Notes: generated from the letters alone by a model not told the origin. A DNA stretch of 64,000 bases from Novosphingobium sp. 18050 (GCF_902706195.1 NZ_CACSJO010000015.1:62001-126000), one strand, 5' to 3'; positions 8,228 through 17,585 are shown, numbered from the stretch's first letter. A program made the numbers and translations.

Positions 8228-9238
8228 TTGGATTTCGATCGCAGAACCCTGATCGCCGGCTCCCTTGCTGCCGGAGCCCTGAGCAAGGGGCTCATCACGA
8301 GCGCGGCGGCGCAGACAGCGCCGCCAGGCAGCCCCGGGGCCCTCCCCCCGGGGCTGCCACAGCCTACCGAGACGATCGACCTGTGGCCCAAAGGGGCGCC
8401 GGGCATGCCGCGTGCCACACTTACGGAGAAGGTGAACGAGCGCTCCACCGACGCGCTAGTCACTGACCGCGCGGTCTACGGCGTTACCCGCCCACGTATG
8501 GCAGTATTCCGTCCCGACCGGCCCAACGGCGCCGCAGTGATGATCACGCCGGGCGGCGGCTACAAATGGATCGTGGTAGACAAGGAAGGCTATGAAATCG
8601 CCCGTTGGCTGGCGGCGCGCGGCTTCACCGCTTTCGTCCTGTTCTACCGCCTGCCCGGCGAAGGCTGGGCCAGCGGTCCCGACACGCCACTGGCGGACGC
8701 GCAGCGCGCCATGCGCCTGATCCGCCACCGCGCCCGCGAATTCGCCATCGATCCGGAACGCGTCGCGGCGATGGGCTTTTCCGCCGGGGGACACGTCTGC
8801 GCCGACCTTGGCGCGCGCTTTGCGGCGAACGTCTATGCCCCCGTCGACGCAGCGGATAAGCTCTCCGCCAAGCCGGTCTGCGCCGCGCCGATATACCCGG
8901 TGGTCAGCATGGACCCGGCCATTGCCCATCCCGGCTCGCGTATATTGCTGCTCGGCCCCTCGCCCACCCCGGCGCTGGAAGCCGCGCACTCGCCTGAACG
9001 CAATGTACCGGCAGACGCACCGCCGCATTTCCTCGTCCATGCCGAGGACGACGACGTGGTTCCCGCCGAGAATACCTTGCGCCTGCGCGCCGCGCTCAGC
9101 GCGCGCGGTCTGCCGGTGGAAACGCATCTTTTCGCCAACGGCGGCCACGGCTTCGGTCTTCGCCGCGCCATCGGCAAACCGGCTGAGGTCTGGCCGGACT
9201 TATGGCGTAACTGGGCCCGGACGGTAGGGCTGGGATAG
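8228..9238 (+). CDS. exported alpha/beta-hydrolase (acetyl/feruloyl esterase-like)
   Basis: The 336-residue protein has a Tat-like leader (FDRRTLIAGSLAAGALS, ending near SAAAQ) and an alpha/beta-hydrolase core: the oxyanion strip TPGGGYKW, nucleophile elbow GFSAGGH with Ser185, an acid in HAEDDDVV, and a C-terminal His in NGGHGFG. This is the BD-FAE/acetylxylan-esterase-like layout common in bacterial polysaccharide loci. The start is TTG at 8228 preceded by GGGAGA. It begins 25 bases after the TonB receptor and is probably cotranscribed. Removal of acetyl or similar groups from imported pectin oligomers in the periplasm is the likely role; the exact ester is not determined by the sequence. 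Confidence 0.82.
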   Translation: MDFDRRTLIAGSLAAGALSKGLITSAAAQTAPPGSPGALPPGLPQPTETIDLWPKGAPGMPRATLTEKVNERSTDALVTDRAVYGVTRPRMAVFRPDRPNGAAVMITPGGGYKWIVVDKEGYEIARWLAARGFTAFVLFYRLPGEGWASGPDTPLADAQRAMRLIRHRAREFAIDPERVAAMGFSAGGHVCADLGARFAANVYAPVDAADKLSAKPVCAAPIYPVVSMDPAIAHPGSRILLLGPSPTPALEAAHSPERNVPADAPPHFLVHAEDDDVVPAENTLRLRAALSARGLPVETHLFANGGHGFGLRRAIGKPAEVWPDLWRNWARTVGLG

Positions 9239-9280
9239 AACTTCGCCGGGAACCTTCGGGCCAGACAGGGCCGGTCCGGT

Positions 9281-10414
9281 TCAAACAGTACAGATGCCCG
9301 TTTCCGCTACGATCGCGTCGAATTCACCCGGCCACGCGGCGCGCCATTCCGCGCGCTGGGCCTCGCTGGCCCATGACCCGTCGATGCCGTTGAGCATCAT
9401 GGCGCGAAGGTCCGCCACGCCGAACCCAAGGTGCGTGTACATCAGTTCCCACGCGCCCGCGGGGCTGACGTGGTGCAGCGTCGGATCGTCGGTATTGGGG
9501 TGCATTTTCAGCCCCAGTTCGGCCATCCGGCGGATCGGATGGTCGAGCGCCCAGCGATCCGGGTCGAGCGTGCGCAAGTAATACGAATTGGTCGGGACGA
9601 TGGTGAACAGCAGTTCGCGCTGCGCATAGCTGCGGGCAAGGTCGGGATTGTCGACGATGGTATAGCCGTGGTCCACCCGGTCCACCCCGATGTCGTCTAC
9701 GACCGTGGCCACATTGGTCCAGGGCATACCGAATTCACCCGCATGGGCGGTGGCGCGCAAGCCGTGCCGCTTGGCAAGGGCATAGGCCGGGGCGAACATC
9801 TCGGGCGGGCCGTCCGGCTCGCGGTAGTCGATGCCGATGCCGGCCACCAGCGGATCGCGATGGGCGACCACCTGCTCTACCATCGCCAGTGCATCGGCGG
9901 CGGGGGCCTCCCGGTCGATGGAGGGGATCAGCAGCGAGCCGATGCCGAAATCAGCCAGTGCCGCGCGCATGCCGGAGAGGATGCCGGCAACCGCCGCATC
10001 ATAAGGCAGCCCGGCGTCGCGGATCGTCGCCGTGGGGTTCCAGAAGAACTCGGTGTGGCGGATGCCTCCGGCGGCGGCGTCCTCCAGATATTCGTAGGCG
10101 ATCCTGTGGAAGTCCTCGGGCTCCAGCAGCAGATGCGCTTCCAGTGCCCGCAGTACGCGCAGGACGCCGACCGGCTTGGAGCCGCGGTGGTAGAACCCCT
10201 CCACATCCTCGCGGCTCAGCGGCGCGGCGTGCTTCTCTGCCAGATCGAGGAAGGTATCCCGGCGCACCGCGCCCAGCAGGTGGCAGTGAAGCTCCACTTT
10301 GGGAATGCGCTCGAAGAAACTGCGCTGGCTATCCGTCAACGTCCGGGCAAGCGGGGACGACGGAACATATCCAATGGAGACTGGTCCAATGGAAGCTGGG
10401 GTCTGGTCTGACAT
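9281..10414 (-). CDS. add: adenosine/adenine deaminase family protein
   Basis: The 377-residue protein belongs to the adenosine deaminase family of the amidohydrolase superfamily. Metal ligands are visible in HCHLLGA (His43, His45), in the HAGEFG motif (His and catalytic Glu), in VDHGYTI and in NTDDPTL (Asp). It would deaminate a 6-aminopurine to its 6-oxo form in the cytoplasm. It is the last gene of an operon with a nucleoside hydrolase and a base permease. Because the hydrolase appears to act before import, the incoming substrate may be the free base, so adenine deamination is as plausible as adenosine. The HCHLLG motif differs a little from the usual HVHLDG, consistent with a divergent substrate. 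Confidence 0.8.
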   Translation of the reverse strand: MSDQTPASIGPVSIGYVPSSPLARTLTDSQRSFFERIPKVELHCHLLGAVRRDTFLDLAEKHAAPLSREDVEGFYHRGSKPVGVLRVLRALEAHLLLEPEDFHRIAYEYLEDAAAGGIRHTEFFWNPTATIRDAGLPYDAAVAGILSGMRAALADFGIGSLLIPSIDREAPAADALAMVEQVVAHRDPLVAGIGIDYREPDGPPEMFAPAYALAKRHGLRATAHAGEFGMPWTNVATVVDDIGVDRVDHGYTIVDNPDLARSYAQRELLFTIVPTNSYYLRTLDPDRWALDHPIRRMAELGLKMHPNTDDPTLHHVSPAGAWELMYTHLGFGVADLRAMMLNGIDGSWASEAQRAEWRAAWPGEFDAIVAETGICTV

Positions 10415-10445
10415 AAAAGTCCTGGAAAGATCGCGCGCGCCGCGC

Positions 10446-11771
10446 TCAATGCGCGGTGGCGGCGCCGTAGAAATAGTAGCCGAGTGGCAGGGTCAGGATG
10501 AACAGGCCCAGCGGAATCTCCCGCCAGCGGCCCGCCAGCACCTGAACGATCACGTGAACAAGCAGACCGCCCGCGATGCCGGTGCCGAAGCTGTTCGAGA
10601 TCAGCGTCAGCAGCATCATCGCCATCGCCGGGAACAGGTCGACGATATCGTCGCCTTTGGCATTGCGGATCGTGCCGAGCATGGAAATGCCGATGAGGAT
10701 CAGCGCGGGCGCGGTCGCCTCGCGCGGGATCGCCATCGCCAGCGGCATCAGCAGCAGGGTCAGCAGGAACAGTCCGGCGGCAGTCAGCGGCGTCAGGCCG
10801 GTACGTCCGCCCGCTTCCACACCGGCTGCGGATTCCACCAGCGCGGTTCCGCCCGGCACGCCGACCAGCGGGCCCAGCGTGGCGGCCAGCGAGTCCACCA
10901 GGAACGGACGCTCGATGCCGGGAAGGTTGCCCTGATCGTCGGTCAGCCCGGCCTTGGCACCGATCGCCAGCGTGGTGCCGAGGGTGGAAAAGAACTCCGC
11001 TGCGAAGAAAGTGAACATGTAGGGCAGCGCCACCAGGGTGAACGCGCCCAGCAGGTCGACCTTGCCTGTCACCGGCATGGGAGAATGCGGCAGCGACAGG
11101 CCGCCGGTAAAGCTGGTGATGCCAAGCGGCACGCCGACCAGCGCCGCCACGACGATCCCGACCAGCACTGCGCCGGGCACACGCCGGGCCTGCAGGGCGA
11201 TGGCGACGGCAAGGCCGATAAGGGCCACGACCGGCCCCGGCTGGCTGAAATCACCCAGCGCCAGCGCATGGCGCTTCACGTCCACCGACACCAGCCCCGC
11301 ATCGCGGCAGCCGAGCATGGCGATGAACAGCCCGATCGAGGCGCCAAGGCCCAGCTTGATCTGCGGCGGGATCATGCGCACGACCATCTCGCGCGCGCCC
11401 GTCAGGGTGAGGATGACAAAAGCGATCCCCGACATCATCGCGATGCCAAGGCCCGTCTGCCAGGGGATATGCTCTACCTGCGCCAGCGTGACACCCAGGA
11501 TCGCCGATCCACCGATCCCGGGGCCGACGATGAACGGTAGGTTGGCGTAAAGCGCCATGGCAATGCTGCCCACCGCCATCACAATGATAACCCCGGCAGT
11601 GACGGCCGCGCGGTCCATGCCGCCGCTGGCCAGCAGCGAAGGGATGACGACGATGAGATAAGCGGCCGCCAGGAACGTGGTCATGCCCGCGATCATCTCG
11701 CGCGGGATGCTCGTCCCCCGTGCGTAGATCGCGAAGCGGCGTTCCAGCAGGCTTTGCGTCGGAACGGTCAC
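10446..11771 (-). CDS. NCS2-family purine base permease
   Basis: The 441-residue membrane protein resembles the AzgA/PbuG branch of the NCS2 family: adenine, guanine or hypoxanthine:proton symporters of the inner membrane. Hydrophobic segments fill the chain, with family features such as GMTTFLAAAYLIVV near the N-terminus, GPGIGGSAILGVTLAQ and a LVGVPGGTALVESAAGVEAG stretch in the second half. Its start overlaps the stop of the nucleoside hydrolase gene as ATGA, so the two are translationally coupled, and the deaminase follows after 31 bases. The order suggests that bases released in the periplasm are taken up here and then deaminated. Substrate preference among purines cannot be read directly. 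Confidence 0.88.
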   Translation of the reverse strand: MTVPTQSLLERRFAIYARGTSIPREMIAGMTTFLAAAYLIVVIPSLLASGGMDRAAVTAGVIIVMAVGSIAMALYANLPFIVGPGIGGSAILGVTLAQVEHIPWQTGLGIAMMSGIAFVILTLTGAREMVVRMIPPQIKLGLGASIGLFIAMLGCRDAGLVSVDVKRHALALGDFSQPGPVVALIGLAVAIALQARRVPGAVLVGIVVAALVGVPLGITSFTGGLSLPHSPMPVTGKVDLLGAFTLVALPYMFTFFAAEFFSTLGTTLAIGAKAGLTDDQGNLPGIERPFLVDSLAATLGPLVGVPGGTALVESAAGVEAGGRTGLTPLTAAGLFLLTLLLMPLAMAIPREATAPALILIGISMLGTIRNAKGDDIVDLFPAMAMMLLTLISNSFGTGIAGGLLVHVIVQVLAGRWREIPLGLFILTLPLGYYFYGAATAH

Positions 11772-12844
11772 TTTCGCGCCTGCGCCACGAAGCCGGCGAG
11801 GAAGCGTTCCTCATCGATGGCGCGCACGATGTGGACGGGGCGTTCGCCTGCCTTGGGCGCCATTTCCTCGGTCCAGACCTGCGGTTCGCCGTAGTGCATG
11901 CCCGGCATCGTATCGACGTCCATCCGCACGACGAGGTCTTCGGTGACCAGCGAACGGTCGATGGCGACGGCAACGGTCACCTCGTCCCAGAACGGCTGGC
12001 CGAGGCGGGCATAGGTCTTCAGGTATTTCGCCACCGGGGTTCCGGCGCTGGCGATGCTGTCGACCACCTCGGGCGTTGCCTTGACCTTCGAGCTGACGTT
12101 GCCGACCAGCGTGATCGACTTCCACGGCGCAGTCAGGACGATGTGCGCCGCTTCGGGATCGAACAGGAAGTTGAAGTCCGTCGAATAGTCGGTGTTGGAA
12201 GTGGTGCGGGCGAAGGCCGTGTCCAGTTTTCCTGGTTCTATCACGATTTCCTTCGCCAGCTGCGCTATGTCCGGTGCGACCCGAAGAGCCAGCGCAATAT
12301 TGGTGAGCGGCCCGGCAGAGACGATCGTCACTTTGCCGGGATGGGCGCGAACCGCCGCGATCAACGCGTCGACCGCGCCGTTGGGACGAGCCGAGATGCG
12401 CGGCGTGCCTTCGGGCATCGGCGGCACAAGGTCAGGCTCATCGGGATGATAGGTACGGCCCGGGCGCGGCGCATTCCACGCACCCTTGAACGGAATGCGG
12501 CCGTAGCGCGCCTCCCAGTTCGCCATTTCCGCCTGCGTGCGCAGCAGCGGCATCGAGGCGCCCTTGTGCACCGGAACGTCGGGGCGCCCTGCGATTTCGA
12601 GGAAGCGCAGCAGGTGCTGCGTCTCTTCGGTCATCCAGGCATCGCCGGTGACGACGCCGACGCCGATCAGGTTAACCCGCTTGTCCCGCAGCAGCGGGAT
12701 CATCGACTGGATATTGCTCTGCCCCGGGCCGAGGAAATCGTTGTCAAAAAAGATCATGACCCGATCGTCTTCGGCGGCCAGCGCCTCGGGCACCGATCCC
12801 AGCAACGCCGCGCCTGCAAGCAGTATGGTCAGCAGTTTTTTCAT
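11768..12844 (-). CDS. periplasmic nucleoside hydrolase, atypical active-site motif
   Basis: The 358-residue protein is of the inosine-uridine preferring nucleoside hydrolase family, which splits nucleosides into ribose and base. The chosen ATG 12844 follows AGGGAA and opens with a clear signal peptide (KKLLTILLAGAALLG, cut near LAA), so it works in the periplasm. The family's calcium-binding signature is normally DTDxxxDD near the N-terminus; here it reads FFDNDFLGPGQSN, keeping Asp34 and Asp36 but lacking the DD pair. Later family features are present (VSAGPLTNIALAL). It stands 77 bases after the TonB receptor gene and overlaps the permease. It may use a modified metal site, or act on a related N-glycoside. 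Confidence 0.8.
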   Translation of the reverse strand: MKKLLTILLAGAALLGSVPEALAAEDDRVMIFFDNDFLGPGQSNIQSMIPLLRDKRVNLIGVGVVTGDAWMTEETQHLLRFLEIAGRPDVPVHKGASMPLLRTQAEMANWEARYGRIPFKGAWNAPRPGRTYHPDEPDLVPPMPEGTPRISARPNGAVDALIAAVRAHPGKVTIVSAGPLTNIALALRVAPDIAQLAKEIVIEPGKLDTAFARTTSNTDYSTDFNFLFDPEAAHIVLTAPWKSITLVGNVSSKVKATPEVVDSIASAGTPVAKYLKTYARLGQPFWDEVTVAVAIDRSLVTEDLVVRMDVDTMPGMHYGEPQVWTEEMAPKAGERPVHIVRAIDEERFLAGFVAQARK

Positions 12845-12921
12845 GCGCGAACGTTCCCTAGTTTCCCGGTTTTCCGCTGGAACGGAGGCGATCCGCAAGG
12901 GACCGCCTCCATCGTCCAAGA

Positions 12922-15909
12922 TCAGAGCTTGGCGGTCACGCTGGCGAAAAGATAGCGACCAAGCGAATCGTACATCCCGGCATAGAATGCGCCGTTCGAC
13001 GTCTGCCCGCTGGTGCTGGCAGTGATCGGGGGATCGCGGTCGAAGACGTTGCTGACGCCAAGGCGCAGCGTGTACGAACCGGACACATCGAACGAAGCGG
13101 CCAGATCGAAGTAATTCACCGCCTTCAGCTTGTAGTCGTAGGGCTGATAGGTGCCGGCGAGGAACGTCGCGCTGCTCGACTTGTCGTTGTGGGTGCTGCC
13201 AATGTAGCGCCAGGTGCCGGCAAGGTGGACATTGCCGCCGGGCGAAGTCCAGTTGACTTCGGCGCGGTGGCGCCAGGTCGGGATCGGCTGTCCGCAGGTG
13301 ACGCCGAAGTAGCCGTCGCAGCGATAGGCCTGGGTGCCCGGCACGATCTGCACTTCATACTTGTTGGTGCGCGTGCCCGAGAAGTTGAAGCCCACGGTGC
13401 CCAGATCCGCCTTCACAAGATCGCCAAGGTCCTGCTTCGCGCTGGCCGAGAAGTCGATGCCAGTGGTCTGGAGGTAACCGGCGTTGAGGTTCGTGGTCAG
13501 AACGTAGCCGCTGGTCACCAGCGAACCGGTGGCCGGATTGCGCTGGATCTGGTCGCAGAAGGTGCCCGCATTGATGCACTGGCTCAGCGTGATCGTGGCC
13601 GGCAAGGTGGTGATGAGATCGTCCACCTTGATGTCGAAATAATCGACCGACAGCGTCAGGCCGCGCAGGAACGGCGGGGCGATCTGCACGCCGAACGACT
13701 TGGTGTTCGACTTTTCCGGCTTCAGGTTAGGGTTGCCGCCAACCAGCGCACCGGAAAGCTGCCCTGCCGCAGGCTCGATCGCGCCGTACTGCGTGGCGGT
13801 GACGCCGGACTGGGCGCACTGCGTGAACGTCGCGGTCGGGCTGGCGCCTTCGCACGGATCGGTCAGGCGCGCGGTGGTGACGCGCTGCGGACCGAACAGC
13901 TCGACCAGGTTGGGCGCGCGGACGGAGTGCTGGAAACTGCCCCGGAAGCGGATCGCGTCGACCGGCGACCACTCGGCCCCCGCCTTCCAAGCGAAGGTGT
14001 CGCCAGCAGTGCTGTAATGCGAATAACGCGCGCCGCCTTCAACGGCGAGGCTCTTGAAGAAAGGACGATCCTCGACCAGCGGCACGCGGACTTCGCCATA
14101 AAGTTCCTTGACGTCGAACGAGCCCGAGATCGGGTATTCGCCGCCCGAGTTACCCGCCACGTCGCGGCTCGAGTAGTGGGTATCCGGCGTGAAACCGATC
14201 CGCTCCTTGCGGTATTCGGTGCCCAGCGCGACGCTGATCGGGTTGCTGGCGAAGGGGCTGGACACGCCGATATCGCCGGTGACCGATCCGCTCACGATCG
14301 TTTCTTCGGTAAAACCGGTGCGGGTGAAAGTGCCCTGTACGTAGTTCAGCGCATCGGCGGTGACGCCGGTGGTCGAGAAGATGTTGAGCGGGACGCAGCC
14401 GTCCGCCGCGTTCTCGCAGACGATCTGGCCGCTGCTGTTGGTCACTGCACGCAGCGAATTGGCGAAGCTGGCGAGCGAAATGTCGCCGGTCAGGCGCGAG
14501 CTGTAGTTGGTGCGGCCATACTGTGCATAGGCGTCGTAGCGCCAGCCGGGCGCGATCTCGCCGCGCACGCCGCCCACCGCGCGGTAGGAGGTGTGCTTGG
14601 TGTAGTCATGGCGCGAACCGCCGGGCGCATTGCGCAGCGACACGTTGACGGTGGCGCTCTGCGCGTCGGTCAGGCCGACCGAGGTGCACATGAGATTCTT
14701 CTGCTGGGCCGACAGGAACGGGTTCGAGCAGTTGATGCTCTCCGGCACAGTGAACACGCCGGTGGGCGACAGGCGGATATCGGCCTTGTCGCGCATGTAC
14801 ATCAGTTCGCCGTAGAGTTCGACGGCCGGGGAAACCTCGAAATGGGCAAGCAGGTCGGCGTTGATACGCTCGTCCGGCGCCTGCAGGTCGTAGGTGTTGC
14901 CGTTGTTGAAGCCGTCCGACGTGCGGTAGGTGCGGAAGGTGTTACCGGTGGTGGGATCCAGCGTATAGCTGCCGCGCGTCGCGCCGGTCGCGGGGTTGGT
15001 CAGCTGGAACTGCGCCGGATAAGTCGTCGAGGACAGCGAGCAGGAATAGCCTGCCGCCGTAGCATTGAGGTTGCAGGTCGAAAAATCACGCTCAGACGTG
15101 CCGACGCCCTCGATGTGGCGATAGTTCACGAAAGCAGTGACGTTGCCCCGGCCATCGGCGAAGTTGTGGCCGGCGGTGACGGAGAAGCTCTGCTGCAGGC
15201 CGCCCACGGTGTTGCCGGTGGGATAGTCCTGCCCGGCCGCTGCTGCCACCGATGAGATCGAATTGTTGTTGTCGTGCTGGAAGACGCCGGAACTGGCATC
15301 GAACTGCACGCCTTCGAAGTTCTTCTTCAGCTCGAAGTTGACCACGCCTGCCAGCGCGTCAGAACCGTAGACCGCCGAAGCGCCGCCGGTGACCACGTCG
15401 ATGCGCTCGACCAGGGCGGAGGGCACGTTGTTGATGTCGGCGGCCTGCGCTGCCGAACGCGCGGGATCGCCCTGCATCAGGCGGCGGCCGTTGATAAGCA
15501 CAAGCGTGCGCTGGTTGCCGAGATTGCGCAGGTTGATCGTCGCGGTGCCGCTGGCACCGACGGCGCCGCCCCGGTTGCCGCCGCCCTGGTCCGCATAGAC
15601 CTGCGGCAGGGTGTTCAGCATGTCCTCAAGGCGGGTGACGCCGCGCTGGGCCAGGTCTTCGCTGTTCACCGTCGTGATCGGGCTCACGCTCGTCGCGTTG
15701 GGGACGCGGATGCGCGATCCGGTGACAACGATATCATTACCGCCAGTGGGGCCGGCTTGGGGAGCGTCGGCTTCCTGCGCAAAGGCGATGGCCGGCGACA
15801 GGGCCAGCAGCGAAGCAGTCAGCAGCGATGCGTGACGAAGGCTGCGCGATGCCCGGCCTTTGGATGGAACCTGATGCGGTGAACGTGCGGCAACGGCAGA
15901 CGACAGCAT
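12922..15909 (-). CDS. TonB-dependent receptor, likely for nucleosides
   Basis: The 995-residue receptor has a long positively charged n-region then a signal peptide ending near AIAFAQ, a TonB box-like NDIVVTGSRI (58-67), a plug (RLEDMLNTLPQV, LVLINGRR, VTGGASAVYGSDALAG) and a barrel ending in FASVTAKL. This is the sphingomonad TonB-receptor subtype with the GGASAVYGSDA motif. I chose ATG 15909, which AAGGGGG precedes; the frame also extends upstream. It heads an operon with nucleoside hydrolase, base permease and deaminase, so uptake of nucleosides or nucleoside-containing molecules across the outer membrane is the best inference. A divergent LysR gene and a dyad at 16097 suggest its regulation. 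Confidence 0.9.
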   Translation of the reverse strand: MLSSAVAARSPHQVPSKGRASRSLRHASLLTASLLALSPAIAFAQEADAPQAGPTGGNDIVVTGSRIRVPNATSVSPITTVNSEDLAQRGVTRLEDMLNTLPQVYADQGGGNRGGAVGASGTATINLRNLGNQRTLVLINGRRLMQGDPARSAAQAADINNVPSALVERIDVVTGGASAVYGSDALAGVVNFELKKNFEGVQFDASSGVFQHDNNNSISSVAAAAGQDYPTGNTVGGLQQSFSVTAGHNFADGRGNVTAFVNYRHIEGVGTSERDFSTCNLNATAAGYSCSLSSTTYPAQFQLTNPATGATRGSYTLDPTTGNTFRTYRTSDGFNNGNTYDLQAPDERINADLLAHFEVSPAVELYGELMYMRDKADIRLSPTGVFTVPESINCSNPFLSAQQKNLMCTSVGLTDAQSATVNVSLRNAPGGSRHDYTKHTSYRAVGGVRGEIAPGWRYDAYAQYGRTNYSSRLTGDISLASFANSLRAVTNSSGQIVCENAADGCVPLNIFSTTGVTADALNYVQGTFTRTGFTEETIVSGSVTGDIGVSSPFASNPISVALGTEYRKERIGFTPDTHYSSRDVAGNSGGEYPISGSFDVKELYGEVRVPLVEDRPFFKSLAVEGGARYSHYSTAGDTFAWKAGAEWSPVDAIRFRGSFQHSVRAPNLVELFGPQRVTTARLTDPCEGASPTATFTQCAQSGVTATQYGAIEPAAGQLSGALVGGNPNLKPEKSNTKSFGVQIAPPFLRGLTLSVDYFDIKVDDLITTLPATITLSQCINAGTFCDQIQRNPATGSLVTSGYVLTTNLNAGYLQTTGIDFSASAKQDLGDLVKADLGTVGFNFSGTRTNKYEVQIVPGTQAYRCDGYFGVTCGQPIPTWRHRAEVNWTSPGGNVHLAGTWRYIGSTHNDKSSSATFLAGTYQPYDYKLKAVNYFDLAASFDVSGSYTLRLGVSNVFDRDPPITASTSGQTSNGAFYAGMYDSLGRYLFASVTAKL

Positions 15910-16096
15910 GGAAAACCCCCTTGAGAAATCTCGCAGCCCGCCAGGTTCATCCACTATCCTTGTGTTTCAAGCGCCACGGATTTTCCGCGTTGGTGCGCCG
16001 AAAGCCGATCAGGTTCGCCTCATACGACCCGAATGGCAGGACAGGAACGAGGCTATGTCGGGCGTTCTATCAATGGAAACTCTTTATATTTATCAT

Positions 16097-16117
16097 TTCA
16101 TAAAATTGCCTTATGAA
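16097..16117. promoter_or_regulatory. candidate LysR-type binding dyad
   Basis: A perfect inverted repeat with arms TTCATAA and TTATGAA separated by 7 bases lies in the AT-rich gap between the divergent TonB receptor and LysR genes. Size and placement suit a LysR regulator site controlling both directions. Confidence 0.55.
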
Positions 16118-16146
16118 CGTTGCAACTCCGTCAGGGAATTCTCCGC

Positions 16147-17106
16147 ATGCCCTCCAGACAGCTGCCCGCCGGCCGCATGCCGCTGTCCATCCGGCAGTTG
16201 CGCTTTTTCGTGGCTTTGAGCCAGAGCGGCAACTTCAGCCGGGCGGCAGAAACCATGGCCGTGTCCCAGCCCGCACTCAGTGCCGCGATCCGGCAGATCG
16301 AACATTTGCTCGATACCCGCCTGTTCGACCGCACCACCCATAGCGTCGTCCTGACAGAGGCCGGGCAGTCCCTGCTCCCCCACGCATGGCGTCTGCTGAC
16401 GACGGCCGACAACGCCTTCCAGGACATGAGCGATACCTTGCAGCGCAGCCGGGCGACGGTGCGTATCGGCTCGGTGCCCTCGGCCCTTCCCGCCACGGCG
16501 CAGATCGTTGCGGGGATCGATCAGGACGCCCACCGTGTGAACCTGCATCTGACGGACGGCACCAGCGACGCTCTTATCGCACAGCTGCGTCGCGGCGCGC
16601 TGGACATGGCGGTCTGCGTCGCCAGCCTGATCGAGGAGGGGCTGGTCTCCACCCCGCTGATTGAGGATGAGATGACACTGGTGCTATCGCGCGAACACCC
16701 GCTGGCCGACGCCGCGCATTTGCCGTGGAGCGCCCTTGCCGCGATGGAAGTGGTACACTTCACCAGCGGCAGCATCGGAGAGATCAGCGCCGCCGCCATG
16801 CGCGAAAACAACATCGTCCATTCGCGCCGCTACCGGGTCGATCACATGGAATCGCTGTTTGGTCTTGTGGAAAGCGGCCTTGCGGCGGGCGTCATGCCGC
16901 GCCTTTACGTGCGTGGCCACGATCACGAAGCGCTGGCGGTGGTCCCGCTGACCCAACCCTCCATCCGGCGCAACGTGGTGTTGCTGCAAGGCTCACGCCT
17001 GGCGGACGAACACCCTTCTGCAAGCGAGATCGCAGCGTATCTGGCCAAGGGCCTGCCCGGTGGGCTGGCGGCCGTATGGTCGGGCAACCGCGTGCGGCGC
17101 TGCTAG
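16147..17106 (+). CDS. LysR-family transcriptional regulator
   Basis: The 319-residue protein has the N-terminal winged helix-turn-helix of LysR regulators (LSIRQLRFFVALSQSGNFS, then ETMAVSQPALSAAIRQIE, about residues 13-52) followed by an effector-binding periplasmic-fold domain. It is divergent from the nucleoside operon and is its likely regulator, with the dyad at 16097-16117 as candidate site; the effector may be a nucleoside, base or ribose derivative, which is inferred. Starts at TTG 16120, ATG 16147 and ATG 16177 are all in frame; I prefer 16147, with CAGGGAA shortly upstream. Its TAG stop shares bases with the stop of the convergent next gene. Confidence 0.85.
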   Translation: MPSRQLPAGRMPLSIRQLRFFVALSQSGNFSRAAETMAVSQPALSAAIRQIEHLLDTRLFDRTTHSVVLTEAGQSLLPHAWRLLTTADNAFQDMSDTLQRSRATVRIGSVPSALPATAQIVAGIDQDAHRVNLHLTDGTSDALIAQLRRGALDMAVCVASLIEEGLVSTPLIEDEMTLVLSREHPLADAAHLPWSALAAMEVVHFTSGSIGEISAAAMRENNIVHSRRYRVDHMESLFGLVESGLAAGVMPRLYVRGHDHEALAVVPLTQPSIRRNVVLLQGSRLADEHPSASEIAAYLAKGLPGGLAAVWSGNRVRRC

Positions 17107-17585
17107 GACCGGCAAGGTTTCCCCTCATACTGGTGCCGGTTGACCACATAGGCCCGGCCGTTCCAGCGCTCTACCGGAAAGCAGAAGCCGGGGCCGCCGA
17201 TTTCGATGTCGGGCCATCCGCCCGCGCCTTTGGTCGCGAGGAAAGTAGCGATCCCCTCGCTTTCAGTGATCAGTTTCCAGGTGCCGTCCGCCTGTTTGCT
17301 GAGGAGCTTGAAGCCCGTGCCCGTATTGCCGAAGCAGTAAGTGCTGCCTTCCGTAAGGACGACTTCGGGGCGACCATCTCCGTTGAGGTCCTTTACTGTC
17401 TCGACAGCCCCGGCAGCATAGCTGGCCGTCCCCGGATCACCGCAAGCGCGCCATTTCCCGCCCTGCAGCTTGAACCCGCCCGCGCGGAAAACGGCCGTCT
17501 TTTCGGCAGGTGACAAGCCAGCTTGCGCCAGCGCCGACGGGGCGAGCAGGGCAAGACCAGCGGCGATGGCAAAAGGATAACGCAT
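17103..17585 (-). CDS. secreted protein of unknown function, FG-GAP-like repeat
   Basis: I do not recognise this 160-residue protein as a named family. It begins with a standard signal peptide (RYPFAIAAGLALLAPSALAQ), and the mature part has four Cys residues that could form disulfides (WRACGD, TYCFGN, GFCFPV, KPCRS). One segment, VKDLNGDGRPEVVL, resembles an FG-GAP/VCBS-type calcium-binding strand, often seen in extracellular proteins. The gene is monocistronic and convergent with the LysR gene: both stop codons share the CTAG at 17103-17106. No neighbour suggests a function; it is a small periplasmic or secreted protein. Confidence 0.65.
   Translation of the reverse strand: MRYPFAIAAGLALLAPSALAQAGLSPAEKTAVFRAGGFKLQGGKWRACGDPGTASYAAGAVETVKDLNGDGRPEVVLTEGSTYCFGNTGTGFKLLSKQADGTWKLITESEGIATFLATKGAGGWPDIEIGGPGFCFPVERWNGRAYVVNRHQYEGKPCRS

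Noticed and set aside
13189..15255. Plus-strand ORF of 688 codons inside the nucleoside TonB receptor
   Set aside because: It is the exact antisense of a clear receptor gene and shows only shadow composition.
17103..17106. Overlapping stop codons of the LysR gene and the secreted protein gene
   Set aside because: A compact convergent arrangement of two supported genes; no sign of truncation in either.
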